Positions 25,967 to 35,250 of a stretch of 64,000 nucleotides of DNA are shown one piece after another. The translations under genes were made by a program, and so were the position numbers. Origin of the DNA: SSF53 sp036170535 (GTDB lineage Bacteria > Spirochaetota > Leptospiria > Leptospirales > Leptonemataceae); the NCBI GenBank assembly GCA_036170535.1, contig JAVHPJ010000183.1, positions 1-64,000 on the forward strand, written 5' to 3'. The notes under the pieces were generated by a model that was not told the DNA's origin, ran no database searches, and was given only the letters and a program-made list of their open reading frames with translations. Numbering within the stretch: position 1 is the stretch's first letter; each line of letters opens with the position of its first letter.

Positions 25967-27022
25967 ATGACCGAGCCGCCCGACCCGGAACGCGACAACT
26001 GGCCGATCGCGGACTACGCGCCGTACGCGGGCGGACGTTATACGACCGGCGCGGCGTTTTTTCCGCTGAAACGCGACTTCGGCAACGGCGCGCTCGACGG
26101 CCGCCGCTATCAAATCGACGCCGAGTACCGCGTCCACCTGGCGAATAAACGTGCGGCGCGCAGCGAAGACTGGACCAAATACAGTGTTATGGACAATGCT
26201 GATCCGGCGGCTTTGCGCGTCGTCGCGCTGGACGCGCTCGCGCACATGATGCGTGAATATCCGGAGCTTTTCGCGCTGCGCGAAAACGACGGGCTCCTCG
26301 AAAATCAAATTAACGGAGAGCGCATTCGCTTCAACGCCGCCGGCGAACTGCTGGAGTTCGTCGCAGCCGACGGCGCGCCTTTGCCCGCGCACTCGCTCTT
26401 TGACGCACTGTTTGCCCAACTGCCGGAAGACGCCGCGCTGATTGAGCTGGATCCGGCTGGAGCGCGGGGCGATCGTTTGAGCGCGTTGCATTTGACTGCG
26501 CCCAATTACTGGTCGCCGGCTGACAAGATCGGCCGAGACTTCGCCGCAATTCACGCGCCCGTGCCGGGCATGGACGAAGTGTTGAAGCGCTACCCGCCCC
26601 TGCTGGCCGGAGTCATTCGCCAGGGCCCCTTTGTGCGCTTCGCCTGGGGCCTTGGAACCGATGCGCGACTGAACCACCATCCTATTCCGCCGCCCGGGCG
26701 GGACGCCCTGGACTGGCGCGGACGCCGATTTAACCCGACCCGGCCGGCGCTTTATGTGCGTTATGAACGTCAGGTTCTGTCCGGCTTTGCCGCGCCGAGA
26801 CCCTGTCTCTTGTTCACAATTCGCACGTATTTTGCAGACGTCGGAACGCTTGCGCCCGCGCGATTGCAGGCGCTCGCTGCGGCGCTCCGATCCATGACGC
26901 CTGAGACGCTCGCTTACAAGGGACTCGACGAAACTCGCGACGCCATCCTCGCATACATCGAAGGCCTGCTGCAGACGAAAAACAGCGCGCACGATGCCGG
27001 CGCCGCCGGAGGCCGCGCGTGA
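25967..27022 (+). CDS. heme-dependent oxidative N-demethylase (DUF3445)-like protein
   Basis: This 351-residue protein starts at ATG 25967; upstream codons in the same frame overlap the VOC gene. The sequence follows the DUF3445/HODM pattern: FPLKRDF near the start, YRVHLANKRA, a central APNYWSPADKIGRDFAAIHAPVPG block, VRFAWGL, LNHHP and a later LYVRYERQVL. Characterised members are heme proteins that oxidatively demethylate amines such as dimethylamine. Its stop overlaps the HrpB start as GTGA. The combination with a VOC protein and a helicase is unusual and may be only positional. Confidence 0.82.
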   Translation: MTEPPDPERDNWPIADYAPYAGGRYTTGAAFFPLKRDFGNGALDGRRYQIDAEYRVHLANKRAARSEDWTKYSVMDNADPAALRVVALDALAHMMREYPELFALRENDGLLENQINGERIRFNAAGELLEFVAADGAPLPAHSLFDALFAQLPEDAALIELDPAGARGDRLSALHLTAPNYWSPADKIGRDFAAIHAPVPGMDEVLKRYPPLLAGVIRQGPFVRFAWGLGTDARLNHHPIPPPGRDALDWRGRRFNPTRPALYVRYERQVLSGFAAPRPCLLFTIRTYFADVGTLAPARLQALAAALRSMTPETLAYKGLDETRDAILAYIEGLLQTKNSAHDAGAAGGRA

Positions 27023-29559
27023 AACCCGATTCCGAACTGCCGATTTACAGCGCGCTTTCTGAAGTGCGCGAGCGACTCGAAAGCGACGGGGTCTGCGCGC
27101 TGGAAGCGCCGCCGGGCGCAGGCAAGAGCACGGCGCTGCCCCTGGAACTGCTGGGGCTCGAACGCTTGCGCGGCGGAAATATTCTTATGCTTGAACCGCG
27201 GCGGATTGCGGCCCGTAGCGTGGCTGCGCGCATGGCGCACAGTCTGGGCGAGCGCATCGGCGAAACGGTCGGCTATACCATACGATTTGAACGCGCGGTT
27301 TCTCACCGCACGCGCATCGAAGTCGTAACGGAGGGCGTGCTCACGCGACGCTTGCAACGCGACCCGGCGCTTGAAGGCGTCGGACTTTTGATCTTTGACG
27401 AGTTTCACGAACGCAATTTGCATTCCGATCTTGCGCTGGCCCTCGCGCTTGATGCGCGCCGCGGACTGCGCGAAGACCTTATGTTGATGCTCATGTCGGC
27501 CACGCTTGACTTCACGCGCGCGGCGGAGTTGATCGGCGCAACCTGCGTTCAGAGTTCCGGGCGCAGCCATCCGATCGCCGTGCGCTACGCTGGCGGCGTC
27601 GGTCGCTCGCTTCCCGAAAGCGCGCATCTGTGCGAAACCCGCGCCGGCGAATTCGCCGAACATACGGCGCGCGTCATTCGTCGCGAACTTGCCGCCAACG
27701 TCGGCGACGCGCTCGTTTTTTTGCCGGGGGCGGGGGAAATTCGGCGCGTGCTCGAGCGCCTGGAAAGCGCGCCGCTGCCGGATGACGCGCGGGTCCTGCC
27801 GCTGTACGGCGACCTGCCCGCCGCAGAACAGGATCGCGCGCTCGCGCCGGATCCGCACAGACGCCGCCGCGTGACTCTCGCCACGAATATCGCCGAAACC
27901 AGTCTTACGATTCCGGGCGTAAAACTCGTCATCGACACGGGTCTGGAGCGCGCTGCGCGCTTTGATCCTGGCGCCGGCCTGACCCGCCTCGTGACGCGAC
28001 CGATTGCGCGCGCCCAGGCGACGCAGCGGGCGGGCCGCGCCGGCCGGCTTGAACCGGGCGTCGCCGTGCGTTTATGGACGGAACTCGAAGAGCGCGAACT
28101 TGCGCCCTACGCGACGCCGGAAATCCTGGAGTCGGATCTGGCGCCGCTGGCGCTGGAGCTGGCGGCGTGGGGCGCGCCCGATCCGGGCGCGCTCGACTGG
28201 ATTGATCCGCCGCCAGTCGCGCACTACGCCGAGGCGCGCGAACTCCTGGTTAAGCTCGCGGCGCTCGACGCCGAAGGTCGCGCCACGCCCATCGGCCGGG
28301 ATATGGCGCGTCTGCCCGTGCATCCGCGCCTGGCGCGACTGCTTCTGGCCGGACGCGAATGGGGCGCGCTCGACCTGGCCGCCAACGTCGCCGCCCTGCT
28401 ATCCGAGCGGGACATACTGCCCCGCCGGGCGCGCGACGAAAGCGATGCAAGCCTCGCCCTGCGCGTCGACTACCTGCGCACTGCCGGCGCCGTCGGCCCC
28501 GCCCGGCGCGTCCAGACCGCAGCACGGCAATTGCGCGAAATCCTGGAACCGACGCGGGGCGCTGACGCCCGCAGCGATGCGCCGCGCCATCCCGACCTGC
28601 TCGGTCGCCTGCTGGCGCGCGCGTATCCGGACCGCGTCGCGCGCCGTCGCAACCCGGGCGAGCGACGTTATCTGCTGCGCAACGGCAAAGGGGCGACGCT
28701 TGGCCCGCGGGATAACCTCGCGGATAGCGAATTTCTGGTCGTCGCCGACGCTGATTCCAGCGAGCGCGATGCGCGCATTTACATCGCCGCTCCGCTGGAA
28801 CGCGCTTCGATCGAGGAGCTGTTCGCCGACTCGATCGAGGAACGCGAGTCAATCGCGTGGAACGAGCGTACGGACCGGGTCGAGGCCCTGCGCGAAACGC
28901 GATTGGGCGCGCTTACGCTCACGACGCGACCGCTGAGCGAAGTATCGCCCGAAGGACGGGCGCGCGCCTGGGCGGCCGGATTGCGCGCGCGCGGCGCCGG
29001 GAGCCTGCCGTGGAACGAAAACGCGCGCCGCTTCCAGGCGCGTACAGAGTTTCTGCGGGCGCACGGCGAACCGCTCGCGGATTGTTCGGACGAGGGACTT
29101 GCGGCGAGTCTCGAAGACTGGCTTGCGCCCTTTCTAGGCGATGTACGCACGCCGACCGACTTAAAAAAAATCGATCTGACTGCGGCGCTGCGCGCTCGCT
29201 TTGTGTGGAACGAACTCAATCGCATCGATGAGCAGGCGCCCGAAACCTGGCTTGCGCCGAGCGGCTCGCGCCTGCGTCTTGAATATAAAGGCGAACGCGT
29301 GTCGCTCGCGGTCAAGCTGCAGGAGCTTTTTGGCCTCGGCGAAACTCCCGCCGTGCTCGACGGACGGGTGAAAATTGTACTCGAACTGCTGAGCCCTGCG
29401 CGCCGCCCCATACAGGTAACCGAAGACCTGCGCGGATTCTGGGATCGCACGTATCCGGAGGTCAAAAAGGAACTGAAAGGCCGTTATCCCAGACATCCCT
29501 GGCCGGACGACCCGTGGTCGGCGACCCCGACGCGCTTTACAAAAAAACGCAAGCCCTGA
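27019..29559 (+). CDS. hrpB: ATP-dependent helicase HrpB
   Basis: This 846-residue DEAH-box helicase matches HrpB in length and order of parts. It has Walker A PPGAGKST near residue 35, Walker B DEFHERN near 128, MSATLD, the helicase C motif ATNIAETSLTIPGV and QRAGRAGR. The C-terminal HrpB domain ends in FWDRTYPEVKKELKGRYPRHPWPDDP. HrpB is a proteobacterial-type RNA helicase of poorly defined role. The start is GTG 27019, overlapping the preceding stop. It converges on an SF1 helicase across a palindrome. Confidence 0.95.
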   Translation: MKPDSELPIYSALSEVRERLESDGVCALEAPPGAGKSTALPLELLGLERLRGGNILMLEPRRIAARSVAARMAHSLGERIGETVGYTIRFERAVSHRTRIEVVTEGVLTRRLQRDPALEGVGLLIFDEFHERNLHSDLALALALDARRGLREDLMLMLMSATLDFTRAAELIGATCVQSSGRSHPIAVRYAGGVGRSLPESAHLCETRAGEFAEHTARVIRRELAANVGDALVFLPGAGEIRRVLERLESAPLPDDARVLPLYGDLPAAEQDRALAPDPHRRRRVTLATNIAETSLTIPGVKLVIDTGLERAARFDPGAGLTRLVTRPIARAQATQRAGRAGRLEPGVAVRLWTELEERELAPYATPEILESDLAPLALELAAWGAPDPGALDWIDPPPVAHYAEARELLVKLAALDAEGRATPIGRDMARLPVHPRLARLLLAGREWGALDLAANVAALLSERDILPRRARDESDASLALRVDYLRTAGAVGPARRVQTAARQLREILEPTRGADARSDAPRHPDLLGRLLARAYPDRVARRRNPGERRYLLRNGKGATLGPRDNLADSEFLVVADADSSERDARIYIAAPLERASIEELFADSIEERESIAWNERTDRVEALRETRLGALTLTTRPLSEVSPEGRARAWAAGLRARGAGSLPWNENARRFQARTEFLRAHGEPLADCSDEGLAASLEDWLAPFLGDVRTPTDLKKIDLTAALRARFVWNELNRIDEQAPETWLAPSGSRLRLEYKGERVSLAVKLQELFGLGETPAVLDGRVKIVLELLSPARRPIQVTEDLRGFWDRTYPEVKKELKGRYPRHPWPDDPWSATPTRFTKKRKP

Positions 29560-29592
29560 CCGCCGGAGTATTCATGAACCATCCGGGGTCAG
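29556..29592. repeat. palindrome centred on TTCATGAA, containing both convergent stop codons
   Basis: The core TTCATGAA is flanked by symmetric CCGGA and TCCGG, and beyond them by CTGACC and GGTCAG. The UGA of hrpB (29557-29559) and the UGA of the convergent SF1 helicase (29589-29591, minus strand) both lie in the outer arms. The design matches the element at 14337-14392. It probably serves as a bidirectional 3' end signal. Confidence 0.7.
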
Positions 29593-31526
29593 TCGTTTAT
29601 AAACTCAAAGGCGCTGCGATGTTCGCCGCGCTGCTGCACATACTCCATGAGTCGCGCAAAAAACGGCGCATAGCTCAAAGTGGCGCTGTCGCCCACAATA
29701 ACCAACATGCGCTTTGCACGCGTCAACGCCACGTTAATGCGGCGCAATTCTCCAAGAAATCCAATCTCGCCGATTTCATTGGAGCGCGTGAGGCTGATGC
29801 CGATCCAGTCGCGCTCGCCGCCCTGAAAGGAATCGACCGTATCCGCGAGGACGCCCGGCCCTGAAAGGCTGCGCTCGCGCAACTCGCGCGACAGCAGCGT
29901 CGCCTGGGCGCGATACGGCGCAATCAAGCCGGCCTTCTCGCCGCGAGCCGCGAGCCCTGGCGCGTAGCGCGCATACAACTCGACCAGCAGGCGGGCCTCG
30001 CCGGGATTGCGCAGGCTCTCGGACTCGGGATCTTTTTCTTCTTGAAAATCCGCGCCTGCAGTGTCGACAAATACGAGCGCTGCGCCAAAGGGCGCGTAGT
30101 CATACTCGGGCCGGGCGAGCACGGACGCATCCGCCCGCAGTCGCCCTTCGTAAAACTCGGCGTTCGAAAAATCCATGATCGCCGGATGCATGCGATACTG
30201 CTGATCCAGAAAAAAAATACGGTCGGCTGCGCGGTCCCCGGAGCGCTCAATCAGTTTTTCAAATAGCGTATGCGCCAGCGCACGATCAGGAGCGAGCAGA
30301 GTCGGCGGCAGCTGACAATGATCGCCGGCAAGTATCAGTTTTTGAGCGCGCTGTATCGGAATCCAGGCCGCCGGCTCAAGGGCCTGGGCGGCTTCGTCAA
30401 TCACCGCCGCGTCGAACTCCTGACCGGACAGCAGCGCGTGATTGGCGCCGGTCAGCGTCGCAAGTATGATCCGCGAGGACTCTACAATGTTGGCGATGAG
30501 CCGCGTCTCGAGGCTGCGCGCAGACCGCAACAGCTCGCGATACTCCCGGCGCAGTTGTTCGCGCTCTTCTCTTTCGCGCGGACCAAAATTACGCCGATAG
30601 CGGCCGGCCTTGCGGTGCAACTCTTCCGCCTCCCGGCGAAAACGCGCCAGCGCGCCCGCCTCGGGATGATCCGCCAGGCGCCCGTCCACCGTATGCCGCA
30701 AGGCGGCCTCGTCGACGCGCCCCGGATGACCGATGCGCAGTATCGGCGCGCCCAGGGGCGCGAGTCGTTCCGCAAGCAGATCCACGGCCGCGTTGGTTGG
30801 AGCGGTGACCAGGAGCCGCTTGCCCTCGTGTGCGAGCAAGGCGATTGCCGCCGCCAGACTGGTGGTTTTGCCGGTCCCGGGCGGGCCGTGGACCACGGCG
30901 AAATCCGGCGCCGCCGCCATGCCCAGAGCCGCCCGAGTTTGCGACGGATTCAGGTGAAACTGCTGCAGAAAGCCCAGCCGCGCCTCGCGATCCGCCGCGC
31001 TTTCTTTCGTCGGCGCAGCCGGCGCGGCATAGCCAAGCAAGAGGTCGCGACGAAACAAACCCGCGCGCGTGTTGACTTTGAGGATGCGATCCATGGCGCC
31101 CTCCATCTCGCGGTAGGCGCTTTCATTGAAGGAGATATCAATGCCGGGCTTGCCCTCTTCCAGCCAGTCGGGAATCTCATCCAGCACCGCTTCGAATTCT
31201 CGCTCGCCAATCCAGGTGAGGACGCCGCGCACCCGCTCTTCGCCTTCGCGAAACAATTCCACCGGTTGTCCGCTCTGAAACCGATGCCTGCGCTCGCTCG
31301 GCTTGAATTCAAAACGGGTTTTCCACCGTTCTCCCACAATTAACCGGGAATCCTTTAATACAATCGGGTATAAGGTTACGCCGACCTCGCGACGGCGCTC
31401 CAGCGGCAATGCGAGCCACTCCTTTTGAAAGCGTTCGCGCTCGGCTTCGCGCTCGCGGCGCAACGCATCGCGCGTAAACTCAAGTTCCGTTACGGAGTCA
31501 GCGAAAGGTAAGACTACGGACTTCAT
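29589..31526 (-). CDS. SF1 helicase, IGHMBP2/DNA2-like
   Basis: This 645-residue protein has the full set of superfamily 1 motifs: Walker A GPPGTGKTT near residue 214, motif II DEAAQALEPA near 375, motif III LAGDHCQLPPT, motif IV LDQQYRMHPAIM, motif V TVDSFQGGERDWIGISLTRS and motif VI NVALTRAKRMLVIVGD. The N-terminal 200 residues form a beta-rich domain like that of IGHMBP2. Relatives unwind RNA or DNA with 5'-3' polarity. The gene is convergent with hrpB. Confidence 0.93.
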   Translation of the reverse strand: MKSVVLPFADSVTELEFTRDALRREREAERERFQKEWLALPLERRREVGVTLYPIVLKDSRLIVGERWKTRFEFKPSERRHRFQSGQPVELFREGEERVRGVLTWIGEREFEAVLDEIPDWLEEGKPGIDISFNESAYREMEGAMDRILKVNTRAGLFRRDLLLGYAAPAAPTKESAADREARLGFLQQFHLNPSQTRAALGMAAAPDFAVVHGPPGTGKTTSLAAAIALLAHEGKRLLVTAPTNAAVDLLAERLAPLGAPILRIGHPGRVDEAALRHTVDGRLADHPEAGALARFRREAEELHRKAGRYRRNFGPREREEREQLRREYRELLRSARSLETRLIANIVESSRIILATLTGANHALLSGQEFDAAVIDEAAQALEPAAWIPIQRAQKLILAGDHCQLPPTLLAPDRALAHTLFEKLIERSGDRAADRIFFLDQQYRMHPAIMDFSNAEFYEGRLRADASVLARPEYDYAPFGAALVFVDTAGADFQEEKDPESESLRNPGEARLLVELYARYAPGLAARGEKAGLIAPYRAQATLLSRELRERSLSGPGVLADTVDSFQGGERDWIGISLTRSNEIGEIGFLGELRRINVALTRAKRMLVIVGDSATLSYAPFFARLMEYVQQRGEHRSAFEFIND

Positions 31527-31644
31527 GAATGACGGACGAAACTAACGCGAAAACGTGCGTTCCTCGCCTGGCCAATTGTGCGCAAGCCATAAGATCCGCA
31601 ACTGTTTCCGCGAACTGAGCCGGCGCGCCGTTCGTCCAAAAGGC

Positions 31645-33534
31645 ATGGCCGCTGATCGCTGGTTCGTTGCGCAACTCAAGCAGGAGCTGAGCCGCTGGCG
31701 CGACGGCGGGCTGGTCAACGCCGAGCAGGAGCGCGCGATACTTGCGCTTTATCCGGATGCCGGGTCAAAGGTCGACGTTCGACATCGCGCGCCGGCCATT
31801 GTAATCGGCCTCGCGGCCGCGCTGCTGGGACTGGGAGTCATCCTGTTCTACGCATCAAACTGGGCCGGCATGCCGCCCTGGCTCAAGCTCGTCCAGATTT
31901 TCGCCGTATTGATTCTGACCTACGGCGGGGCCTTTTATCTCTTACTGACGGATCGGCGACATCCCCTGGCGGGCCGCGGCCTGTTACTCGTCGGCATGCT
32001 CGCGTATGGCGCCGCCATCGGCTTGATCGCTCAGATCTATCACATCAGCGCGCATCCAACTACCGGAGTGTTGGTCTGGGCCGTCGGCGTGCTGGCGCTT
32101 TCCATGATCGTCGAGGACCGCTTCGGATACTACCTGGCCGCGGCGCTCGCCTTTATCTGGAACTTCTGGGAGTATGCGACCTTCAACAATCCCAACTATG
32201 GCTACATCGCGTTTCCCTTGATCCTGTTCTTCTGCTTTCGCCGGATTGGCCAGCGCGGCGGTTTGTTGACCTCGTTGCTCGCCGGCCTTTTCTACTTTTT
32301 CCAGATCAACTTTTACTGGCTCAAAGACGAACCCCAGGCCGGCGCCCTGGCCTTCTGTTTCGCGCTGGCGCCCGCGGGCGTCCTTCTCGCGGCCCTCGCC
32401 CGGCTGCGGACGCGGCCTGGCACGGCCCTCGCCGCCAACGCGGCCGGATTCGGCGGCTGGCTTCTGGCGCTTGCGCCCTACTTTTTGCTGGCGTGGCCGG
32501 CGCAGTACAAAACCGCTTTTTTCAGCGTCGACCCGAGCGCGCGCGTCTTTCTGGTCGAATACGGCGTTCTCTTTGCGGCTGCGGCGGCGCTGCTCATCTT
32601 TTTACACAAACGCGGCGCACGGGTTGAGAGCCTGGCCGGCGCGCTGGCTTTGAGCCTGATCGGCTTCGCCCTGCCCTTTGACCGGCAAGCCGTCTTTCTT
32701 ACCGCCCTGCATGCGGCGCTGCTTATGGGCCTCGGCGGTCTGTTGTATTTCAGCCATGCCGATCGAGACGCGCCGCAGACGGATCGGTTCAGCGCCTTTG
32801 CGTTAACAACGCTGGCGTTAATTGTAAAGGCGATTGGATTGTTCGGCCTGGCGCTGGCAACGGACGAATACTACGTAGCCTATATTGTTGGTTTTTTGAT
32901 ATTTGCGACGGTAGTATTTCTGATCAATCAACTGACGGGAACGCTGCTGAATCCCGGGTTGCGCGACGCCGATCCGCAAATCAACGCCCGTTTTCCGATT
33001 ATGCCGCTGAACGCTGTCGTCGCGTCGCTGGGCTATTTGTTCGTTTTCGCGGTGTCGTTTCGTTTTGAAGCTCAGGCGTCCATTTTTAAAGCCTCGTCTG
33101 AAATCATCGCCGTGCTGGTCTTCTTTCTGGCGGCGGCTTTTGCGCTGTACGCGATTCTGATCGTGCGCGGCGCCCAGCGGACGCCGATGGCCATGTCGGC
33201 CGTGCTGTTTTTAACCAGCGTATTCGCCCTGTTCATCGCCGGTCCGGACGTTCCCTGGGAAGTCTACGGCGTATTGTTTAATCTGCTGCTGCTCCTGTTT
33301 GTGGGCGTAATGATCTACTACAGCGTGTTTATCAACAGCATCCGCCTGGCGAACGTTGCGATCGTCGCCTTCGGCGTGCATCTGGCGGTGCGCTTCGTAG
33401 ACGTCTTTCTGGATCTGTTCAGCGGTTCCGCCCTGCTGATCGTTTCCGGATTGGTTTTGTTTGCGGGCGGGTTCCTGCTGGAACGAAATCGTCGCCGCCT
33501 GATTGAACGCATTCGCGAGGAGCAAAACTCATGA
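31645..33534 (+). CDS. DUF2157-domain membrane protein
   Basis: I take ATG 31645 as start; AAAAGG just upstream is close to the ATG. The 629-residue product begins with a soluble DUF2157-type segment (WFVAQLKQELSRWRDGGLVN), followed by about 16-18 hydrophobic helices. The function of this family is unknown. Its stop overlaps the next gene as ATGA, and that gene encodes a GDYXXLXY protein, the usual partner of DUF2157 proteins. The pair is probably an envelope complex. Confidence 0.88.
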   Translation: MAADRWFVAQLKQELSRWRDGGLVNAEQERAILALYPDAGSKVDVRHRAPAIVIGLAAALLGLGVILFYASNWAGMPPWLKLVQIFAVLILTYGGAFYLLLTDRRHPLAGRGLLLVGMLAYGAAIGLIAQIYHISAHPTTGVLVWAVGVLALSMIVEDRFGYYLAAALAFIWNFWEYATFNNPNYGYIAFPLILFFCFRRIGQRGGLLTSLLAGLFYFFQINFYWLKDEPQAGALAFCFALAPAGVLLAALARLRTRPGTALAANAAGFGGWLLALAPYFLLAWPAQYKTAFFSVDPSARVFLVEYGVLFAAAAALLIFLHKRGARVESLAGALALSLIGFALPFDRQAVFLTALHAALLMGLGGLLYFSHADRDAPQTDRFSAFALTTLALIVKAIGLFGLALATDEYYVAYIVGFLIFATVVFLINQLTGTLLNPGLRDADPQINARFPIMPLNAVVASLGYLFVFAVSFRFEAQASIFKASSEIIAVLVFFLAAAFALYAILIVRGAQRTPMAMSAVLFLTSVFALFIAGPDVPWEVYGVLFNLLLLLFVGVMIYYSVFINSIRLANVAIVAFGVHLAVRFVDVFLDLFSGSALLIVSGLVLFAGGFLLERNRRRLIERIREEQNS

Positions 33535-34118
33535 TCCCGGATTTCTGGAAGAAGCCGGCCTTTGCCGCCGTCGTGGTTCTGCAACTTGCCGCGCTCGGCT
33601 GGACCATTTACGACCGCACGCGCTTGCTGGAAACCGGCCGGCCGCTGTATTTGCAGTGCGAGCCGATCGACCCGCGCAGCCTGTTGTCCGGCGACTACGT
33701 CACGCTGAACTATTCCGTGTCCCGTTTAACCGGCGCCCAACTGCTCGCCCTTATGGATGCGCCGGCGCCGCTCACGGTCGAGGAGCGCGTCTACATCGCT
33801 TTTGAAAAAAAGCCGGGCGCCAGGTTTCACACGCCGATCGCCCTGGGACGCAATCTAGAGGAGTTGCGCGGTCGTTCGGAACTAATTCTGCGCGCATGGG
33901 TGGCGAGCGCTTCATTTCAGAATCCCGCCGGCGCAATCGCTCCGGACGATAGTCTGAGTCTGCGCTTTGGCGCGGAGCAGTATTTTACTCCGCAACACGA
34001 AGGCGCCGCGATCGAACGCGAAATGGCGAACGCCTATGTGGAATTGGCCGTGGCCCGCGACGGCGACAGCGCCCTGCGCAAACTGTTCGTAAACGACAAA
34101 GAAGTGCGCTTCTACTGA
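33531..34118 (+). CDS. GDYXXLXY-family protein
   Basis: This 195-residue protein has an N-terminal membrane helix (AAVVVLQLAALGWTIYD) and the naming motif GDYVTLNY near residue 60, after DPRSLLSG. Such proteins are usually encoded beside DUF2157 membrane proteins, as here, with a 4-nt overlap. The role is unknown. Its stop overlaps the end of the convergent exchanger gene by 7 nt. Confidence 0.88.
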   Translation: MIPDFWKKPAFAAVVVLQLAALGWTIYDRTRLLETGRPLYLQCEPIDPRSLLSGDYVTLNYSVSRLTGAQLLALMDAPAPLTVEERVYIAFEKKPGARFHTPIALGRNLEELRGRSELILRAWVASASFQNPAGAIAPDDSLSLRFGAEQYFTPQHEGAAIEREMANAYVELAVARDGDSALRKLFVNDKEVRFY

Positions 34119-35200
34119 CGTGCGTTGCCGCGCCAGTAGACTATCAAGCCGCCGAGAATGGTCAGGATAGTAAGCGGAATCACGAAAAAACCCATAGTCT
34201 GCGCGTACAAACCAAAACTCGGGCTTTGGCCGCCCTTGAGAACGAGCAGAGTAAGATACGCAGCGTAATAAAAAAGGAACAGCAAGCCTTCCCATCGCCG
34301 AAGATTAAAGCCGTTCAGAAATATCGGCAGGCATAAAAAAGCGACCGCGATCATTACGAGCGAATCGAGACCGCGCGCTTGTTCGGATACGGCGACGCCC
34401 CCGGGCGCGACCAACGCCGAAGCGCCCAGCACCAGCAGGAGGTTAAAAATATTCGAGCCGACCACGTTGCCGACGGCGATGTCGCGCTCTCCGCGCACGG
34501 CCGCTACGACCGAGGTGGCGACTTCCGGCAGCGAGGTGCCAATTGCGACAATGGTCAGACCAATGACCAATTCCGAAACGCCCAGAAAACGCGCGAAGGC
34601 GGTGGCGCCTTCGACGAGCCAGTGCGAACCGAGTGTCAACAGCGCAAGTCCGCCCGCGATCAACGCAACGAGTCGCCAGAATGGCCGCTTTGCGCCCGCG
34701 CTCGATTCAGTCAGTTCTTCGTCGTATTCCGCCTGCACCGCGGGCGTTTCCAAACGACTCGAACGCACGGCAAACACGGTGTACGCCACGGCGCCCGCAA
34801 ACAGTGCGACGCCCTCCCAGCGCGCCAGGCTGCCATCCCGCGCAAACCATGCAAACAGCAGCGATACGCCAATCATGATCGGCACATCGATGCGCACCAG
34901 TTTCTGCGCCACGACCAGGGGCGTAATCGCCGCCGAGAGTCCGAGAATCAGAAGAATATTCGCAATATTCGAGCCGATCACATTACCGACTGCGAGATCC
35001 GGTCGCCCCTGCCAGGCGGAGCTCACGCTCACTGCCAGCTCCGGGCTGCTGGTGCCATAGGCCACGACCGTCAGGCCCACGACCAGCGGCGAAATTCCCA
35101 GGCGCAGCGCCAGCGCGGAGGCCCCGCGTACAAGAAACTCTGCGCCGAAAACTAAGAGGGCGATCCCGGCGAGGAAAAGAAAAAGCGTCAGCAACGTCAT
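34112..35200 (-). CDS. Na+/Ca2+ exchanger-type (CaCA) antiporter, copy 1
   Basis: This 362-residue protein has about ten membrane helices in two inverted halves. Each half carries an alpha repeat: LVVGLTVVAYGTSSPELAVS followed by NVIGSNIANILLILG, and LVIGLTIVAIGTSLPEVATS followed by NVVGSNIFNLLLVLG. These acidic and Asn residues form the cation site. The family exports Ca2+ in exchange for Na+ (some also K+). It lies 50 nt downstream of a close paralogue on the same strand. Confidence 0.94.
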   Translation of the reverse strand: MTLLTLFLFLAGIALLVFGAEFLVRGASALALRLGISPLVVGLTVVAYGTSSPELAVSVSSAWQGRPDLAVGNVIGSNIANILLILGLSAAITPLVVAQKLVRIDVPIMIGVSLLFAWFARDGSLARWEGVALFAGAVAYTVFAVRSSRLETPAVQAEYDEELTESSAGAKRPFWRLVALIAGGLALLTLGSHWLVEGATAFARFLGVSELVIGLTIVAIGTSLPEVATSVVAAVRGERDIAVGNVVGSNIFNLLLVLGASALVAPGGVAVSEQARGLDSLVMIAVAFLCLPIFLNGFNLRRWEGLLFLFYYAAYLTLLVLKGGQSPSFGLYAQTMGFFVIPLTILTILGGLIVYWRGNARQ

Positions 35201-35250
35201 CGCGGACGCAGTCTGTTTCTCCCCGCCGGCCTGTCAATACCGCGCCGCGT

